Below, in pieces: positions 12,801 to 21,775 of a DNA stretch of 64,000 nt. Made by a program: the position numbers and the translations under genes. Under the pieces are notes generated by a model. The model made no database searches. It saw only the letters and a program-made list of their open reading frames with translations, and had not been told where the DNA came from. Origin of the DNA: Doris montereyensis (lineage: Eukaryota; Mollusca; Gastropoda; Nudibranchia; Dorididae); the NCBI GenBank assembly GCA_037039925.1, contig JAXRKP010000552.1:168501-232500 (forward strand), in the 5' to 3' direction. Within the stretch, counting starts at the first letter, position 1, and each line of letters starts with the position of its first letter.

Positions 12801-15800
12801 CTGGAAGGTTTGCTCTCTGTAGATGATGATCAGGGAGTTAGTTTTGATGACCGTAAACAAAAATTTACGAATTTGAAATAAGATTTTAATCTTCACTGAT
12901 CTCATTCGAAATAATCCGAATGAGTGAAACATCTTTTTTTTTGGAGTAAATTCACAACAAAGATCATCTAAGAATTAGAATAAAGTTTCTGTTTCTTAAT
13001 AAATGAAATCTAATGCTCATGAAGAATTTCAGCTGCAATGTGTTCATTTTGTCTCTACAGGAATTGTTTGGTGTGGTGGGGCCATTGAAAAAAGCGAGAT
13101 TGCTTAAACCTGGTGCTGCTGAAGTTGTGTACTCAAACAGGGAGGATGCTTTGAAAGCTGTCCAGAAGTATCACAGTCGTGAATTGGATGGCAAGTCTTG
13201 TATAATTTTGAACAATCCACAACTTAAACCTTTAAAAAAAGAAGAAAAAGAAAGGAGCATCTAATAATAATGCTCGCAAAAAATAAGCTGATGTTTTGAA
13301 AAGACAGAGTAGAACAAAATTATTTAGCTTTGCTTTGAGTTAAGAGTGGGATGGTAATTTCAGAGCCGAACAGCTGGAAATGATATCAGTTTTTCAATAC
13401 GTACTAAATATTAATATTTCTGATAGTGATGATTAAGTCAAGTGACAGGGCATTAGGATTGTCTGGTCAAATTCAATGTTTTAACCAACAAAGTGGTAAA
13501 AGGCCAATTTGATCGGCCGTTAACCTGTACCAGATTACAGAAAAAAGAACGTAAGAAGTCATAAAACAGTATCTGCCAACGGATACTTTGAACACAGTGG
13601 TCTACGCCTAATACTGCCCTGCCTAGATTATTGTAATTCACTTCTGGCAGGCCTTCCAGACGTATAACTCGGTAAACTGCAACGACTGCAAAATTGAGCT
13701 GCAAGGTTGGTTCTGAGTACTCATGGTCAATATGATGGAGCGAAATCAAAGAAGTTACTGCATGCTCTTCATTGGCTTCCAACTAAAGCCAGCATCGACT
13801 ACAAGATTGCCTTGATTTGTTTCAAGGCTTTAAATAAACGCTCGCCATCATATATTGAAGAACTGATCATCCCACACAGCACAGTACGACAACTCAGATC
13901 AACAGGAAAAAGCCTTCTCCAAGTCCTAAAATCTAAGCTGAAACAATTTGGAGATAGAGCTATCGGCCGCATTGGACCTGTTGTTTGGAACGCTTTTGCC
14001 TGTTTGTGTCAAGTCAGCAGCTAATATCGTAGATTTAAAGAAATGAACTGAAAACCCATTTATTTGTCAAATATTTAGGGTAATTCTAGACCCCTCAACC
14101 TCTGTATTTTAGGGTTAGACTTAGATTGAACTTTTAGTATTCTTATGAACTTTTTTGTCTAATTTATTATGTACATTTGATATGCTTTTGGAACGTTAAG
14201 CAACGAAGTGTTATAGCATTTATCACACAAAAAGTTATCCTTATCAGATATCATCATTGTAGATAAAGGAGTGCTTGCCGTACTGTAATTGTTTCTGTTG
14301 TCATTTAGGTAAATCTTATTTTGTAAATTTGTTAGGCTTGTTTGCAATTCTGAATGCTTTGTCAGATGATAAGAGGAGTAATATTTACTATGTCAAGAAG
14401 CTATACAATGTAACATTTCAAAGTAAGATGATGTCTATCCTTTCTGTATTTAGTGTAGATACCATAATTTATTAATACAATATTAAAATATATTCTGTAC
14501 AGGTCAGCCAATGTATGTCAAGATGACAACGCCGTCAGCGGCAGTCATCAAAATGCCTTTGGGAGACTTAGACCCGGACATCACAGGAGAAGCCCTGAGG
14601 TAGGGTTACGAAATTATTGTTTTTAATATGTTAGTACAATAAAATCCCTTGAGTACATCATACTATAATAGAAGTAAGGCTGATTGTGTAATCAAAATAG
14701 GCTTTTAAACCAGACCTTCATAAAGGCTTTTAAACCAGACCTTCATAAAGACTTTGAAACCAGACCTTCATAACAGCTTTTAAATCAGACCTTCATAAAG
14801 GCTTTTAAACCAGACCTTCATAAAGGCTTTTAAACCAGACCTTCATAAAGGTTTTTAAACCAGACCTTCATAAAGGCTTTAAAACCAGACCTTCATAAAG
14901 GCTTTTAAACCAGACCTTCATAAAGAATTTTAAACCAGACCGTCATAACGGCTTTTTAAACCAGACCTTCATAACGGCTTTTAAACCAGACCTTCATAAA
15001 AGCTTTTAAATCAGACCTTCATAAAGGCTTTTAAACCAGACCTTCATAAAGGCTTTCAAACCAGACCTTCATAAAGGCTTTCAAACCAGACCTTCATAAC
15101 GGCTTTTAAACCAGACCTTCATAAAGACTTTTAAACCAGACCTTCATAACGGCTTTTAAACCAGACCTTCATAACGGCTTTTAAACCAGACCTTCATAAA
15201 GAATTTTCAACCAGACCTTCATAAAGGCGTTTTGAACCAGATCTCCATAAAGGCGTTTTAACCAGACCTCCATAAAGGCGTTTTAACCAGACCTCCATAA
15301 AGGCGTTTTAACCAAATCTCCATAAAGGCGTTTAACCAGACCTCCATAAAGGTGTTTTAATCAGGCGTTCATAAAGGCGTTTTTACCAGACCTTCATAAA
15401 GGCGTTTTAACCAGACCTCCATAAAGGCGTTTTAACCAGACCTCCATAAAGGCGTTTTAACCAAATCTCCATAAAGGTGTTTTTTAAACCAGACCTTCAT
15501 AAAGGTGTTTCAACCAGACCAGTCATAAAGGTGTTTCAACCAGACCGTCATAAAGGCGTTTCAACCAGACCGTCATAAAGGCGTTTCAACCAGACCTTCA
15601 TAAAGGCGTTTCAACCAGACCTCCATAAAGGCGTTTGAACCAGACCTTCATAAAGGCGTTTTAACCAGACCTTCATAAAGGTGTTTCAACCAGACCTTCA
15701 CAAAGGTGTTTCAACCAGACCGCCACAAAGGCGTTTCAACCAGACCTTCATAAAGGCGTTTCAACCAGGCCATCATAAAGGAGTTTAACCAGATCTCCAT

Positions 15801-16916
15801 GAAGGCATTTTAACCAGACCTTCATAAAGGCGTTTCAACCAGACCTTCATAAAGGCGTTTTAACCATATTTAACCAGACCTTCATAAAGGCATTTCAACC
15901 AGACCTTCATAAAGGCGTTTTAACCAGACCTCCATAAAGGTGTTTTAACCAGACCTTCATAAAGGCGTTTTAAGCATTTCAACCAGACCTTCATAAAGGC
16001 GTTTAACCAGACATCCATAAAGGTGTTTTAACCAGACCTCCATAAAGGTGTTTTAAGCAGGCCTTCATAAGGCGTTTCAACCAGACCTTCATAAATTCTA
16101 CAAACTGAGGCTGGATGTGAGCATAGTCAAAAACACTAGGAATAGGAACACTATTCTATCTACATAGATATATTTTCGGTGATAAGACCTGAACATGTCA
16201 ACTTAACTAAACGTTCCATCATTTCTCTAAACCCATGTAGAAGATTAAAAAGTGGCACAGAACAAGTTTCAATTTGGCTTTGTTCGTGTTCAATCGATTG
16301 TTGGTTAGCGTCATTGGGTAGACTAGTATATACAATAGAAAGTAGTCCACCAATTCGGATATTAAGTTTTATTTCTAATGCTTATGTATCTAAGACTTGT
16401 TTTAAGCACCTGTAATTTGATATTTCATTTTAATACATGAAGTTTTGTGTTATTTCTTACACTTTTTGTCCTTTGATTTTAAATCAATGATCATTATGTT
16501 GCTAAACTTACATTACTGTTCATATTTTTAGTCAAGACTTAGCCAAAACTCAGTTATACTTGAGATCTTTGTTGAATTCAGGGTTCTGTGTTATCATGTT
16601 CTTGTCAACATGTAGATGAATAGCATTGAAATTTTGCTGAAATGTTACTGAGAGATCATTGTCTTGCATTTTGAACATAAAATTTTAACATGATGCTGTT
16701 GATCTTTTGCAGATATTATAAAATGAAACATTTATATATCCGTTGAATTTTTGTTTTATAATGTTTATGTCTGATTCCTACAGATTATATAAAAAGCCTG
16801 GTGGACTAGGCGCTCTTCCAGTTGCTCCAATTGAAGTTCCAACAATCCACAGAGCGTTGTTCAAGGTTGGACCTCCAGCGCCCAATAAATCAGTCAAATT
16901 CACAGTCAAGATATAA
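785..16916 (+). CDS. POLDIP3: Polymerase delta-interacting protein 3 (SKAR/PDIP46) homologue, nine coding exons
   Basis: An RRM protein of the REF/ALY type. In vertebrates it joins the TREX/exon-junction machinery, links S6K1 signalling to translation of spliced mRNA, and binds the DNA polymerase delta p50 subunit. Coding exons: 785-843, 3973-4251, 4696-4740, 5611-5736, 9443-10040, 11213-11299, 13061-13190, 14503-14599, 16784-16916. The N-terminus MADVSLDEFIRQK matches the family start. Exon 2 carries four DAR motifs (FDARSKLG, SDARDKIL, GDARNKIV, FDARSLI). Exons 6-8 encode the RRM, with RVVVTNLF as RNP2-like beta 1 and AAEVVYS as the beta 3 strand. The end, ALFK...KFTVKI, matches the family C-terminus. 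Adding one base at each of three G/C runs (4218-4222, about 9517-9540, 9793-9806) gives a continuous frame of about 518 residues, longer than the roughly 420 of the human protein. Intron 7 appears to be GC-AG. Identity is firm; exon 5 frame details are inferred. Confidence 0.93.
844..3972 (+). other. POLDIP3 intron 1
   Basis: A 3.1 kb intron. 1723-2790 is one copy of a 1.06 kb dispersed repeat (separate entry). A short (AG)n run lies near 2622. I see nothing coding in the rest. Confidence 0.7.
1723..2790 (+). repeat. 1.06 kb dispersed repeat, copy 1 (POLDIP3 intron 1)
   Basis: Aligns from AATATTTTTTGGGTGCGATT to GACTGTAGATAGT plus a G run with 44245-45305, same orientation, with a small indel every few dozen bases. 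No long ORF and no terminal inverted repeat seen. It contains AATAAATAAAGAC near 2488. It looks like an old non-autonomous transposable element of unknown class. Confidence 0.75.
3973..4251 (+). CDS. POLDIP3: POLDIP3 exon 2, DAR-motif repeats
   Basis: Acceptor ttttatag, donor GG|gtaagt. Basic, low-complexity segment with four DAR motifs spaced roughly 13-27 residues apart, as in vertebrate SKAR. The end phase does not match exon 3. One extra G in the run at 4218-4222 would fix this and give a G/N/K-rich tail running into GQATYPPG. Confidence 0.88.
4400..4514 (+). mobile_element. Partial MITE-like element (CTGCCAACC family)
   Basis: Contains the internal stretch and right end (TTGAGAAGGTTGGCAGCTAG) of the family seen complete at 28116-28406. 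The left end is missing. Confidence 0.55.
4696..4740 (+). CDS. POLDIP3: POLDIP3 exon 3
   Basis: Fifteen codons, GQATYPPGVQQLTRT, between ttctttcag and gtaagt. LTRT corresponds to an LTKT motif of the human protein. Phase 0 at both ends. Confidence 0.75.
5611..5736 (+). CDS. POLDIP3: POLDIP3 exon 4
   Basis: Forty-two codons starting LSNPNVAKGQIKVTNSG, phase 0 at both ends, acceptor aataaacag. The donor gttagt is the first unit of a minisatellite that starts exactly at the exon edge. Confidence 0.8.
5737..5926 (+). repeat. Minisatellite, part 1 (TTCCCTGTTAAT units)
   Basis: Tandem units of about 11-12 bases (TTCCCTGTTAAT / TTCCCTATTACT) starting exactly at the POLDIP3 exon 4 donor. The array resumes at 6944 and again after 7626, so two insertions split one original array. 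Confidence 0.9.
5927..6943 (+). mobile_element. G/C-ended element inserted in the minisatellite
   Basis: About 1.02 kb, starting with a G run followed by TTCTGGGAATG and ending CAGGATTCG plus a C run, so the ends are imperfect inverted repeats. TTA flanks both sides (ctgTTA|GGGG ... CCCC|TTAattt), as expected for a three-base target duplication. Short G/C-starting inverted ends with TTA/TAA duplications are typical of PIF/Harbinger MITEs. That assignment is inference; no transposase is present. A diverged relative lies at about 62650-63208. Confidence 0.6.
6944..7316 (+). repeat. Minisatellite, part 2 (TTCCCTGTTAAT units)
   Basis: Continuation of the array interrupted at 5927, with the same alternating TTCCCTGTTAAT and TTCCCTATTACT units. 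Confidence 0.9.
7317..7626 (+). mobile_element. MITE-like element, CATAGCTGCCAAC ends
   Basis: Begins CATAGCTGCCAAC and ends GTTGGCAGTTATG, a near-perfect inverted repeat. The interior matches 28116-28406 (for example GGTTAACTGTA, AGAGAGATTG, AAGTTAAATTA). It lies inside the minisatellite, which resumes at 7627 as CCTGTTAG units. Confidence 0.75.
7627..7705 (+). repeat. Minisatellite, part 3 (CCCTGTTAG units)
   Basis: Short variant units (TTCCCTGTTAGAGCCCTGTT) that continue the array after the MITE-like insertion. Confidence 0.7.
7905..8695 (+). repeat. Minisatellite, CAGTGTGTAGTTTCTGAGG units
   Basis: About 25 irregular units of 29-35 bases built on CAGTGTGTAGTTTCTGAGG and CTGTGTCAGCTA, with or without an ATTAA spacer. 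Located in POLDIP3 intron 4. Confidence 0.9.
9443..10040 (+). CDS. POLDIP3: POLDIP3 exon 5, frame-broken linker exon
   Basis: Acceptor tcttccag, donor GGG|gtgaga. Coding character moves through three frames. PGGPLPMREDAVPIIQ is in frame with exon 4. A Y/S/Q-rich segment (QYSSRTGHGTSYADYSYSS) and VHISNIKNVEAAGMRPV lie one frame back. GRNFVSRAKAHVPKMQLPPA through FEDVEIMDG lies one frame further back and runs into exon 6. The changes fall in C-rich runs (about 9517-9540 and CCCCCGGGGG at 9793-9806), each explained by one missing base. Confidence 0.8.
10797..11015 (+). repeat. Tandem repeat of about 58 bases
   Basis: Four units: CTGTGGCAAATTCAATACGT, then a CATTTAAGTGTCTGTGTGTA segment and AAACTAGAAGCATCTG; the last is degenerate. 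In POLDIP3 intron 5, about 200 bases before exon 6. Confidence 0.85.
11213..11299 (+). CDS. POLDIP3: POLDIP3 exon 6, RRM beta 1-alpha 1
   Basis: Twenty-nine codons, acceptor tttttttcag, donor gtaagt, phase 0 at both ends. Encodes GFRVVVTNLFTGVTQDDII, the RRM beta 1 strand and start of helix 1. Confidence 0.92.
11352..12632 (+). repeat. 27-bp minisatellite in POLDIP3 intron 6
   Basis: Unit AATGTGTTAGTGTATTAATG plus ATATATA, roughly 45 copies over 1.28 kb. Because 27 is a multiple of three, a 272-codon frame (repeating MIYKCVSVL) stays open by arithmetic. Some units are shortened or carry an extra ATTAATG block. Confidence 0.95.
13061..13190 (+). CDS. POLDIP3: POLDIP3 exon 7, RRM centre, GC donor
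   Basis: Encodes ELFGVVGPLKKARLLKPG, then AAEVVYSNREDALKAVQKY and HSRELD plus one base. The RRM continues correctly only if the exon ends at GATG and joins exon 8 as GQPMYVKM. The donor is then gcaagt rather than gt. Reading through instead gives a lysine-rich tail and a stop at 13264. Confidence 0.9.
13540..14110 (+). mobile_element. LINE 3' coding fragment (CR1/L2-like tail)
   Basis: Translates, with stops, to LDYCNSLLAGLPDV, LGKLQRLQN, AARLV, then ALHWLPTKASIDYKIALICF, KALNKRSPSYIEEL and GPVVWNAFA. This is the post-reverse-transcriptase tail of CR1/L2-type LINEs. In-frame stops and the missing RT make it a dead 5'-truncated copy. In POLDIP3 intron 7. Confidence 0.85.
14503..14599 (+). CDS. 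POLDIP3: POLDIP3 exon 8, RRM end
   Basis: Acceptor ttctgtacag, donor AG|gtaggg. Encodes (G)QPMYVKMTTPSAAVIK and then an acidic segment, PLGDLDPDITGEAL. QPM after the preceding LDG matches the human RRM end. Confidence 0.9.
14705..16095 (+). repeat. Minisatellite, about 26 bp, in POLDIP3 intron 8
   Basis: Unit GGCTTTTAAACCAGACCTTC plus ATAAA, over 50 copies in 1.39 kb. The first half is dominated by GGCTTTTAAACC and the second by GGCGTTTCAACC or GGCGTTTTAACC, so variants are grouped rather than mixed. Confidence 0.95.
16784..16916 (+). CDS. POLDIP3: POLDIP3 exon 9, C-terminus
   Basis: Acceptor gattcctacag. Encodes LYKKPGGLGALPVAPIEVP and ends HRALFKVGPPAPNKSVKFTV-KI, stop TAA at 16914-16916. 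The ALFK and final K-I elements match the family C-terminus. Confidence 0.92.
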
Positions 16917-17200
16917 ACATGAAGAAAAAAAAAGAAAGAAAAAAAAAAGAAGACAAGAAATGACATGAGAAAGTTTTCTTCGTTTTGTTCCTTTGTTGTA
17001 GAGTGAAAATGAGTAATTTTAAGTACCATCACATGTTTGAAGCAGGGTGCTAAAAATGTTTTTTGTTGTTGTCTGTTTGTCAATATGATTCTCACGCTTA
17101 GTTTCCTAATTTTTTAAAAATGATTTTTGTCTTGGTATTAGTCTCTTGCTTTTCTCGTTGTTGACAGACGTTGTTCATGGAATAGAATCAGTTAAAGTGG

Positions 17201-17206
17201 AATAAA
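17201..17206 (+). terminator. Candidate POLDIP3 polyadenylation signal
   Basis: AATAAA 285 bases after the POLDIP3 stop, followed by a T/G-rich stretch. It is a plausible 3' end; cleavage is not shown by sequence. Confidence 0.5.
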
Positions 17207-17351
17207 AAGTTTGTATACACGTTATAAATGAATTTTAATTTAACTGTGAAAATGCAACAGTTGCGGTTACATGAATTTCTTTAAAAAAATTTTCTAACAA
17301 AAGACAAAACTCTTTTTATTGCTTGCTTGGGACCATCTTAAATTTAGATTC

Positions 17352-17645
17352 TATGTTTTGTAAAACGTTCTTTGTTCTGTAAAGTGTTCTTTGTCTTGTA
17401 AAGCGTTCTTTGTTTTGTAAAGCGTTTTTGTCTTGTAAAGCGTTCTTTGTCTTGTAAAGCGTTTTTGTCTTGTAAAGCGTTCTTTGTCTTGTAAAGCGTT
17501 CTTTGTTTTATAAAGTGTTCTTTGTCTCTTAAAGCGTCCTTTGTTTTGTAAAGCATTCCTTGTTTTGTAAAGCATTTTTTGTCTTGTAAAGTCCCTTTGT
17601 CTTGTAAAGCATCCTTTGTTTTGTAAAAGGTTTTTTGTTTTTTAA
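17352..17645 (+). repeat. 21-bp tandem repeat
   Basis: About 14 units of TGTCTTGTAAAGCGTTCTT or its TGTTTTGTAAAG variant, starting about 140 bases after the POLDIP3 polyadenylation signal. The unit length keeps frames open on the - strand. Confidence 0.9.
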
Positions 17646-17888
17646 AGCTGTAACACATTATCATTATCGGGTGGGAAAGTTCAGTCGTTTTTCTTTTAAA
17701 ATCTTGCATGCTTAATTTGTGAAAATGCAATAAAATGTCAGAATTGCTCCCAATATTGTTTACATCGTCTTTTAATGATTAAATGTGTATGTGTGTTTTG
17801 GGTAACTTATTGTGTTGACTAATGATATTCCCAAGGTCATGGTTGACTATTCACCTCTTCTGTGATGTAACCCATACACAGTCAAAGT

Positions 17889-18182
17889 GACGTCGGTGCC
17901 CGAATGGTTCGACTGCGAGACTTGGGATCATGAGGTCCTTGGTTCGAATCATAGCAAAGCTAGGCCCGACATTGTGTTCCTTACGAAAGGCAGCTAACAC
18001 GCGTTTTCTCCACTCGACCCAGGTGAAAATGGGCACAAGCACTAACTTGGGAGCAAAAACCTGCGTCAAGACTAACAGCCTGTCCAGGAGGTGATTATCA
18101 TCACCTGATCGCTTCTTGCTTTAGAAACCAGGATAAGCTCTGGCTCTATGGGCCGTAATGGCTTTGAAGAAACTTTACAGTC
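17889..18182 (+). mobile_element. tRNA-derived SINE, family A
   Basis: tRNA-like head (GGTGCCCGAATGGTTCGACT, then B box GGTTCGAATC), a core with TTGTGTTCCTTACGAAAGGC and CGACCCAGGTGAAAATGGGC, and a tail CCAGGATAAGCTCTGGCTC...GAAACTTTAC. Class II (Ser/Leu-like) tRNA origin is inferred from the head. Confidence 0.85.
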
Positions 18183-19171
18183 AAAACAAATATGATGAAA
18201 GCAAGAAAAAAGAGGAAAATGACAAGTGACTTTTGAATAGATTTATTTGTGAAGATAGAACTTACTTGACTACATACACTAACCTAAATGAGAAAGAAAA
18301 TCAGTAGTTATCAAGCAAATAAACAGACCACATTAACTGAAGTATTGTTGAACATATATTTTTTATACATGTATATTGTTGAAACAAATATAATAGTAAT
18401 AGGTTTGGTTTTTGTTTGTGTTCAAATAGCACCAAGATAAAATTGGGAAAAGACTGTGTATGTAATTGTAATACAATGGATATGAAGGAATGCTTGGGGA
18501 GTGGAATTTTGAATTTCATCTTAAATAAAGACAATAGAATTTTAGAAAGCAATGTCACTGATTATCAGTGCTTTCACACATTTGTAAGTCACAGTTTTTG
18601 AGATTCATTAAATAGTTATTTTTTCATTCTAATTTTTTATTATCAACAAATGAAAAAAATCAAAACAAAAAAACAAGCAAACAAATTTAACAAAAAAAGA
18701 CTATATCTTTGGGGAATACCATCTAAATCTAAGTAATAATATATAACAATAACAACAGATAATTGTTTAAAAAAAGCACCCCATAAATACAATCTAGGTT
18801 TATATCACTGAAAATTCATACAAACAGGTTAGTTATAAAGGGATTGAAAGAGGCAGAGTTTTGTAACTGGCATAGCATTTTATTTATATTATAATATGTA
18901 TAATGAGGGTTATTAAAATTAAAATTTGCAAAAAGACTAGGAAATCTTTTTGATTACAGGTGACCACGTTCAAACTGTGGAGATCATTTAATTTAATTCA
19001 GGTATGGATGGTTTTGGTTGGTTGCATGCAATGAAGTGCTAACGCCAACATGCAATAACACTAGTATCAATAGCTATGATGTAATCAGTGTGAGAGTCAA
19101 AGGTCAAAACAGATCAGTAGCTTTGAGTGCGTCCGCTTCTTTACATCATTTGCGTACCGGTGTCAACAATT

Positions 19172-19502
19172 TGTGGCGTGAGTGGCCCTGTGGTTAAGTT
19201 ACGGGACTTGGGATTATAAGGTCCTTGGTTCGAATCTTAGCAAAGCTAGGTCCAACATTGTGTTCCTATTGGGAAAGATGCTTAACACACATTTGTCACT
19301 GGACCCAGGTGCCAATGGTTGCCATCATCAGCTTGGGAGTAAGACGCCGTGACACTGACGGACTGGGGGCATGTCCAGGGGGTGATTATTATCACCTGTT
19401 TGGCTTCACCGCAGTATAGAAACCAGGATAAGCTTTGGCTGTAGTGTAACTTAAGTGTAGTGTAAGGGTTGCAACAGCCTTGATGGAGAAACATTACTTT
19501 AC
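19172..19502 (+). mobile_element. tRNA-derived SINE, family A
   Basis: Head GTGGCCCTGTGGTTAAG with B box GGTTCGAATC, core with GGACCCAGGTGCCAATGG, tail with CCAGGATAAGCTTTGGCTG. A short internal duplication (AACTTAAGTGTAGTGTAAG) lies near the 3' end. Confidence 0.85.
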
Positions 19503-19589
19503 ACAATCTTTTATTGTCACCATGACCTACGTTGCTCACCAATAGCTTTGATTGATTGCTTCTTGATTTGATTTTACTCACTTCCCACT

Positions 19590-19770
19590 TCCACAACTAA
19601 GGTGATCTTGTGAGTTTTTTGGTAGGATTAAATTAAACATTTTGTGTGTGCCCACACTGCCCTGTAAACAGCAAAGAGATCTGTAGTAACGGGTAAAGAC
19701 TGTTGAGATTTGCACATGGGACTTTCCTTTTTATTTTATCGTCCATCTCCAAACTGATTAGGTGACTTCG
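19590..19770 (-). mobile_element. Partial SINE, family B
   Basis: Shares the block with CTGTAAACAGC-AAG-GATCT and a CACATGGGACT-type stretch with 31640-31915 and 33296-33420. The tRNA-like head is absent. Confidence 0.55.
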
Positions 19771-19940
19771 TTTATTTGATTGAAATTTATCCTGACCGCC
19801 ATATGCAGTGATCTCAGGGTGAATTAAGAGGACACAGCAAGATGATGGATAAGTAAAAGAAGGAAAGGAAAGAAGTAGGACCTACCAATCAGTACCAGCA
19901 TGCCCACCAACTGCCGGCGACTAGATGGCAATCTACCTAC
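19770..19940 (+). repeat. Dispersed repeat D
   Basis: TTGAAATTTATCCTGACCGC, CATATGCAGTGATCTCAGGG, TGAATTAAGAGGACACAGCA, AGATG, then GAAAGGAAAGAAGTAGGACC. About 150 bases, also at 21625, 25688, 33165, 34795 and 36425, all on the same strand. Confidence 0.75.
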
Positions 19941-21404
19941 CTAGACCATGGGTTTTTTAGTTTTAGTAGCTTTACTTGAAAAATGTGAGAATTTATTTTC
20001 AAAAGTCGAGGCTTGTGAAGCCACTGTGTTTGCAGCCTTTGGTTGGAGTTTCCCAGGGATACGACTTATGAATATGAATGAGTTGTAAAAAAGAAAATTT
20101 AAGAAAAGACATTTTCTCCAAGAGTGTCTAGAGAGTAAATATGAGCCCTGTTCACTAGTTTATGTGTTGCATACTGCGTTTGCCTACCTTTAGAAGCGCA
20201 TTGTTATTTTTCCTTCTGGAGAAAATGTAAACGTAGGTCTAGATCTGTACCTAAACTCTCATTTAAAGTCTGAAGTTTCTCTTTGTGAATCGAGAAATCA
20301 TCTCAAATTCAAATGTTTTGGTTCAGCCACCCTGGTTGGCAATTTGCTGTTTCATGTCAATAGAAATAGAATCAGTAAAAAATAAATAAATACATATTTA
20401 AAAAGGATCTAGAAAAAATTTCTCTAGTTTTTGTTAGTTATTACTGTTAGTGTTATTCTTGTGTTTAAACTTTGTCGGTTTCGAATACGGTAACATAATA
20501 AAATATGGTATTTTATGTATTATATTATAACTAAATAACGGCAACCATTCATATATTTACACTTAATTGTTTCAATATGTTAAAAGGACAATTCTCACAC
20601 TATATTTTACATCAACTGAGCAACGGCAAAAGTGAGAAAACAGGATTAGGTTTTGTTACGACATTGGCATAATTTATTATTTTTTAAAATTCTGTATTTT
20701 GTTATGTAATTTTCAAAATAATGTCAATAAGTGACATACGGTTAAGGTCATGGGTAGTTTGATCAGAGTGAAACTTACGTCTCTCTGTCATTTGTTTGTG
20801 TTGTTTGTAAGAGACCATATTATAGCAATACCGTGAGTGGCCGGCCTTGTAAACGTAAGTTGGTGGTTTACCCAACGGTAAACGAAACGTAATACAAATG
20901 GGAGGCTGGATATAAATTACATGTAGTGTGGAATATTGCACATGCAGTATTGATTTCAGCTCTAAAATGATAGAAATTGTAGCTTTCTTACTAGTGAAAC
21001 CCGTAACAGATTATATTATATTATATATATATATATTAATTTAAAATGTGTATATTTATTTGTATGCGGTGGAAAAGTGTTACTTGTATTATCATTAAGC
21101 AAAATGTTCTCAAAGGGATGTTCCAAACAATATTTACACAGTGTACTGTTATCCCTGTGTCATTCCCAATGTGGCTAAACAAAACAAAACATTTCAAAGA
21201 AAAACAGACTAAACCTACTCAACATGAAAATACAAAAGTAAATTCCGACTCTGTTTATGTGCTAACAGTAACAGAAACATTTCTAGCATCGTGATTTGTT
21301 TTCTTTATAATCATAATTAACTCCCTATATCCCCCTCATCCCGAACAACGAAACCCCTGGACTTTTAAACCAAACCTACAAAAAAGACAAACAACTCTCC
21401 TTCC

Positions 21405-21424
21405 TACACACACACACACACACA
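21405..21424. repeat. (CA)n microsatellite
   Basis: About ten CA dinucleotides. Confidence 0.9.
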
Positions 21425-21624
21425 TGTAAAAAGACCCCACCAAACCCTTAAACTTAAACACTGCCACACAACACTGAAAAGCATCCCTATTATTATCAAC
21501 CATGGCCCCTTTAAATGTAGGGAAATCTAGAAAAATCCCTGTATCTAAGTTAGCATGGCACCCAATAAGAGACCTTATTATAGCAATATCAATAATATTT
21601 AACATGACTTGCAAGTCTTTTATT

Positions 21625-21775
21625 GATTTCATTGAAATTTACCCCATCCACCACATCATGCCATGATCTCAAATCTCAGGGTGCATTAAATAGGGAACAG
21701 CAAGATGAAAGATAAGTGAATGAGTAACACAGGAAAGAATTAGGACCTACCAGCAGCTCCCACCAATATACATGT
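21625..21775 (+). repeat. Dispersed repeat D
   Basis: TTGAAATTTACCCCATCCAC, then CTCAGGGTGCATTAAATAGG and AATTAGGACCTACCAGCAGC. Diverged copy of the 19770 repeat. Confidence 0.7.
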
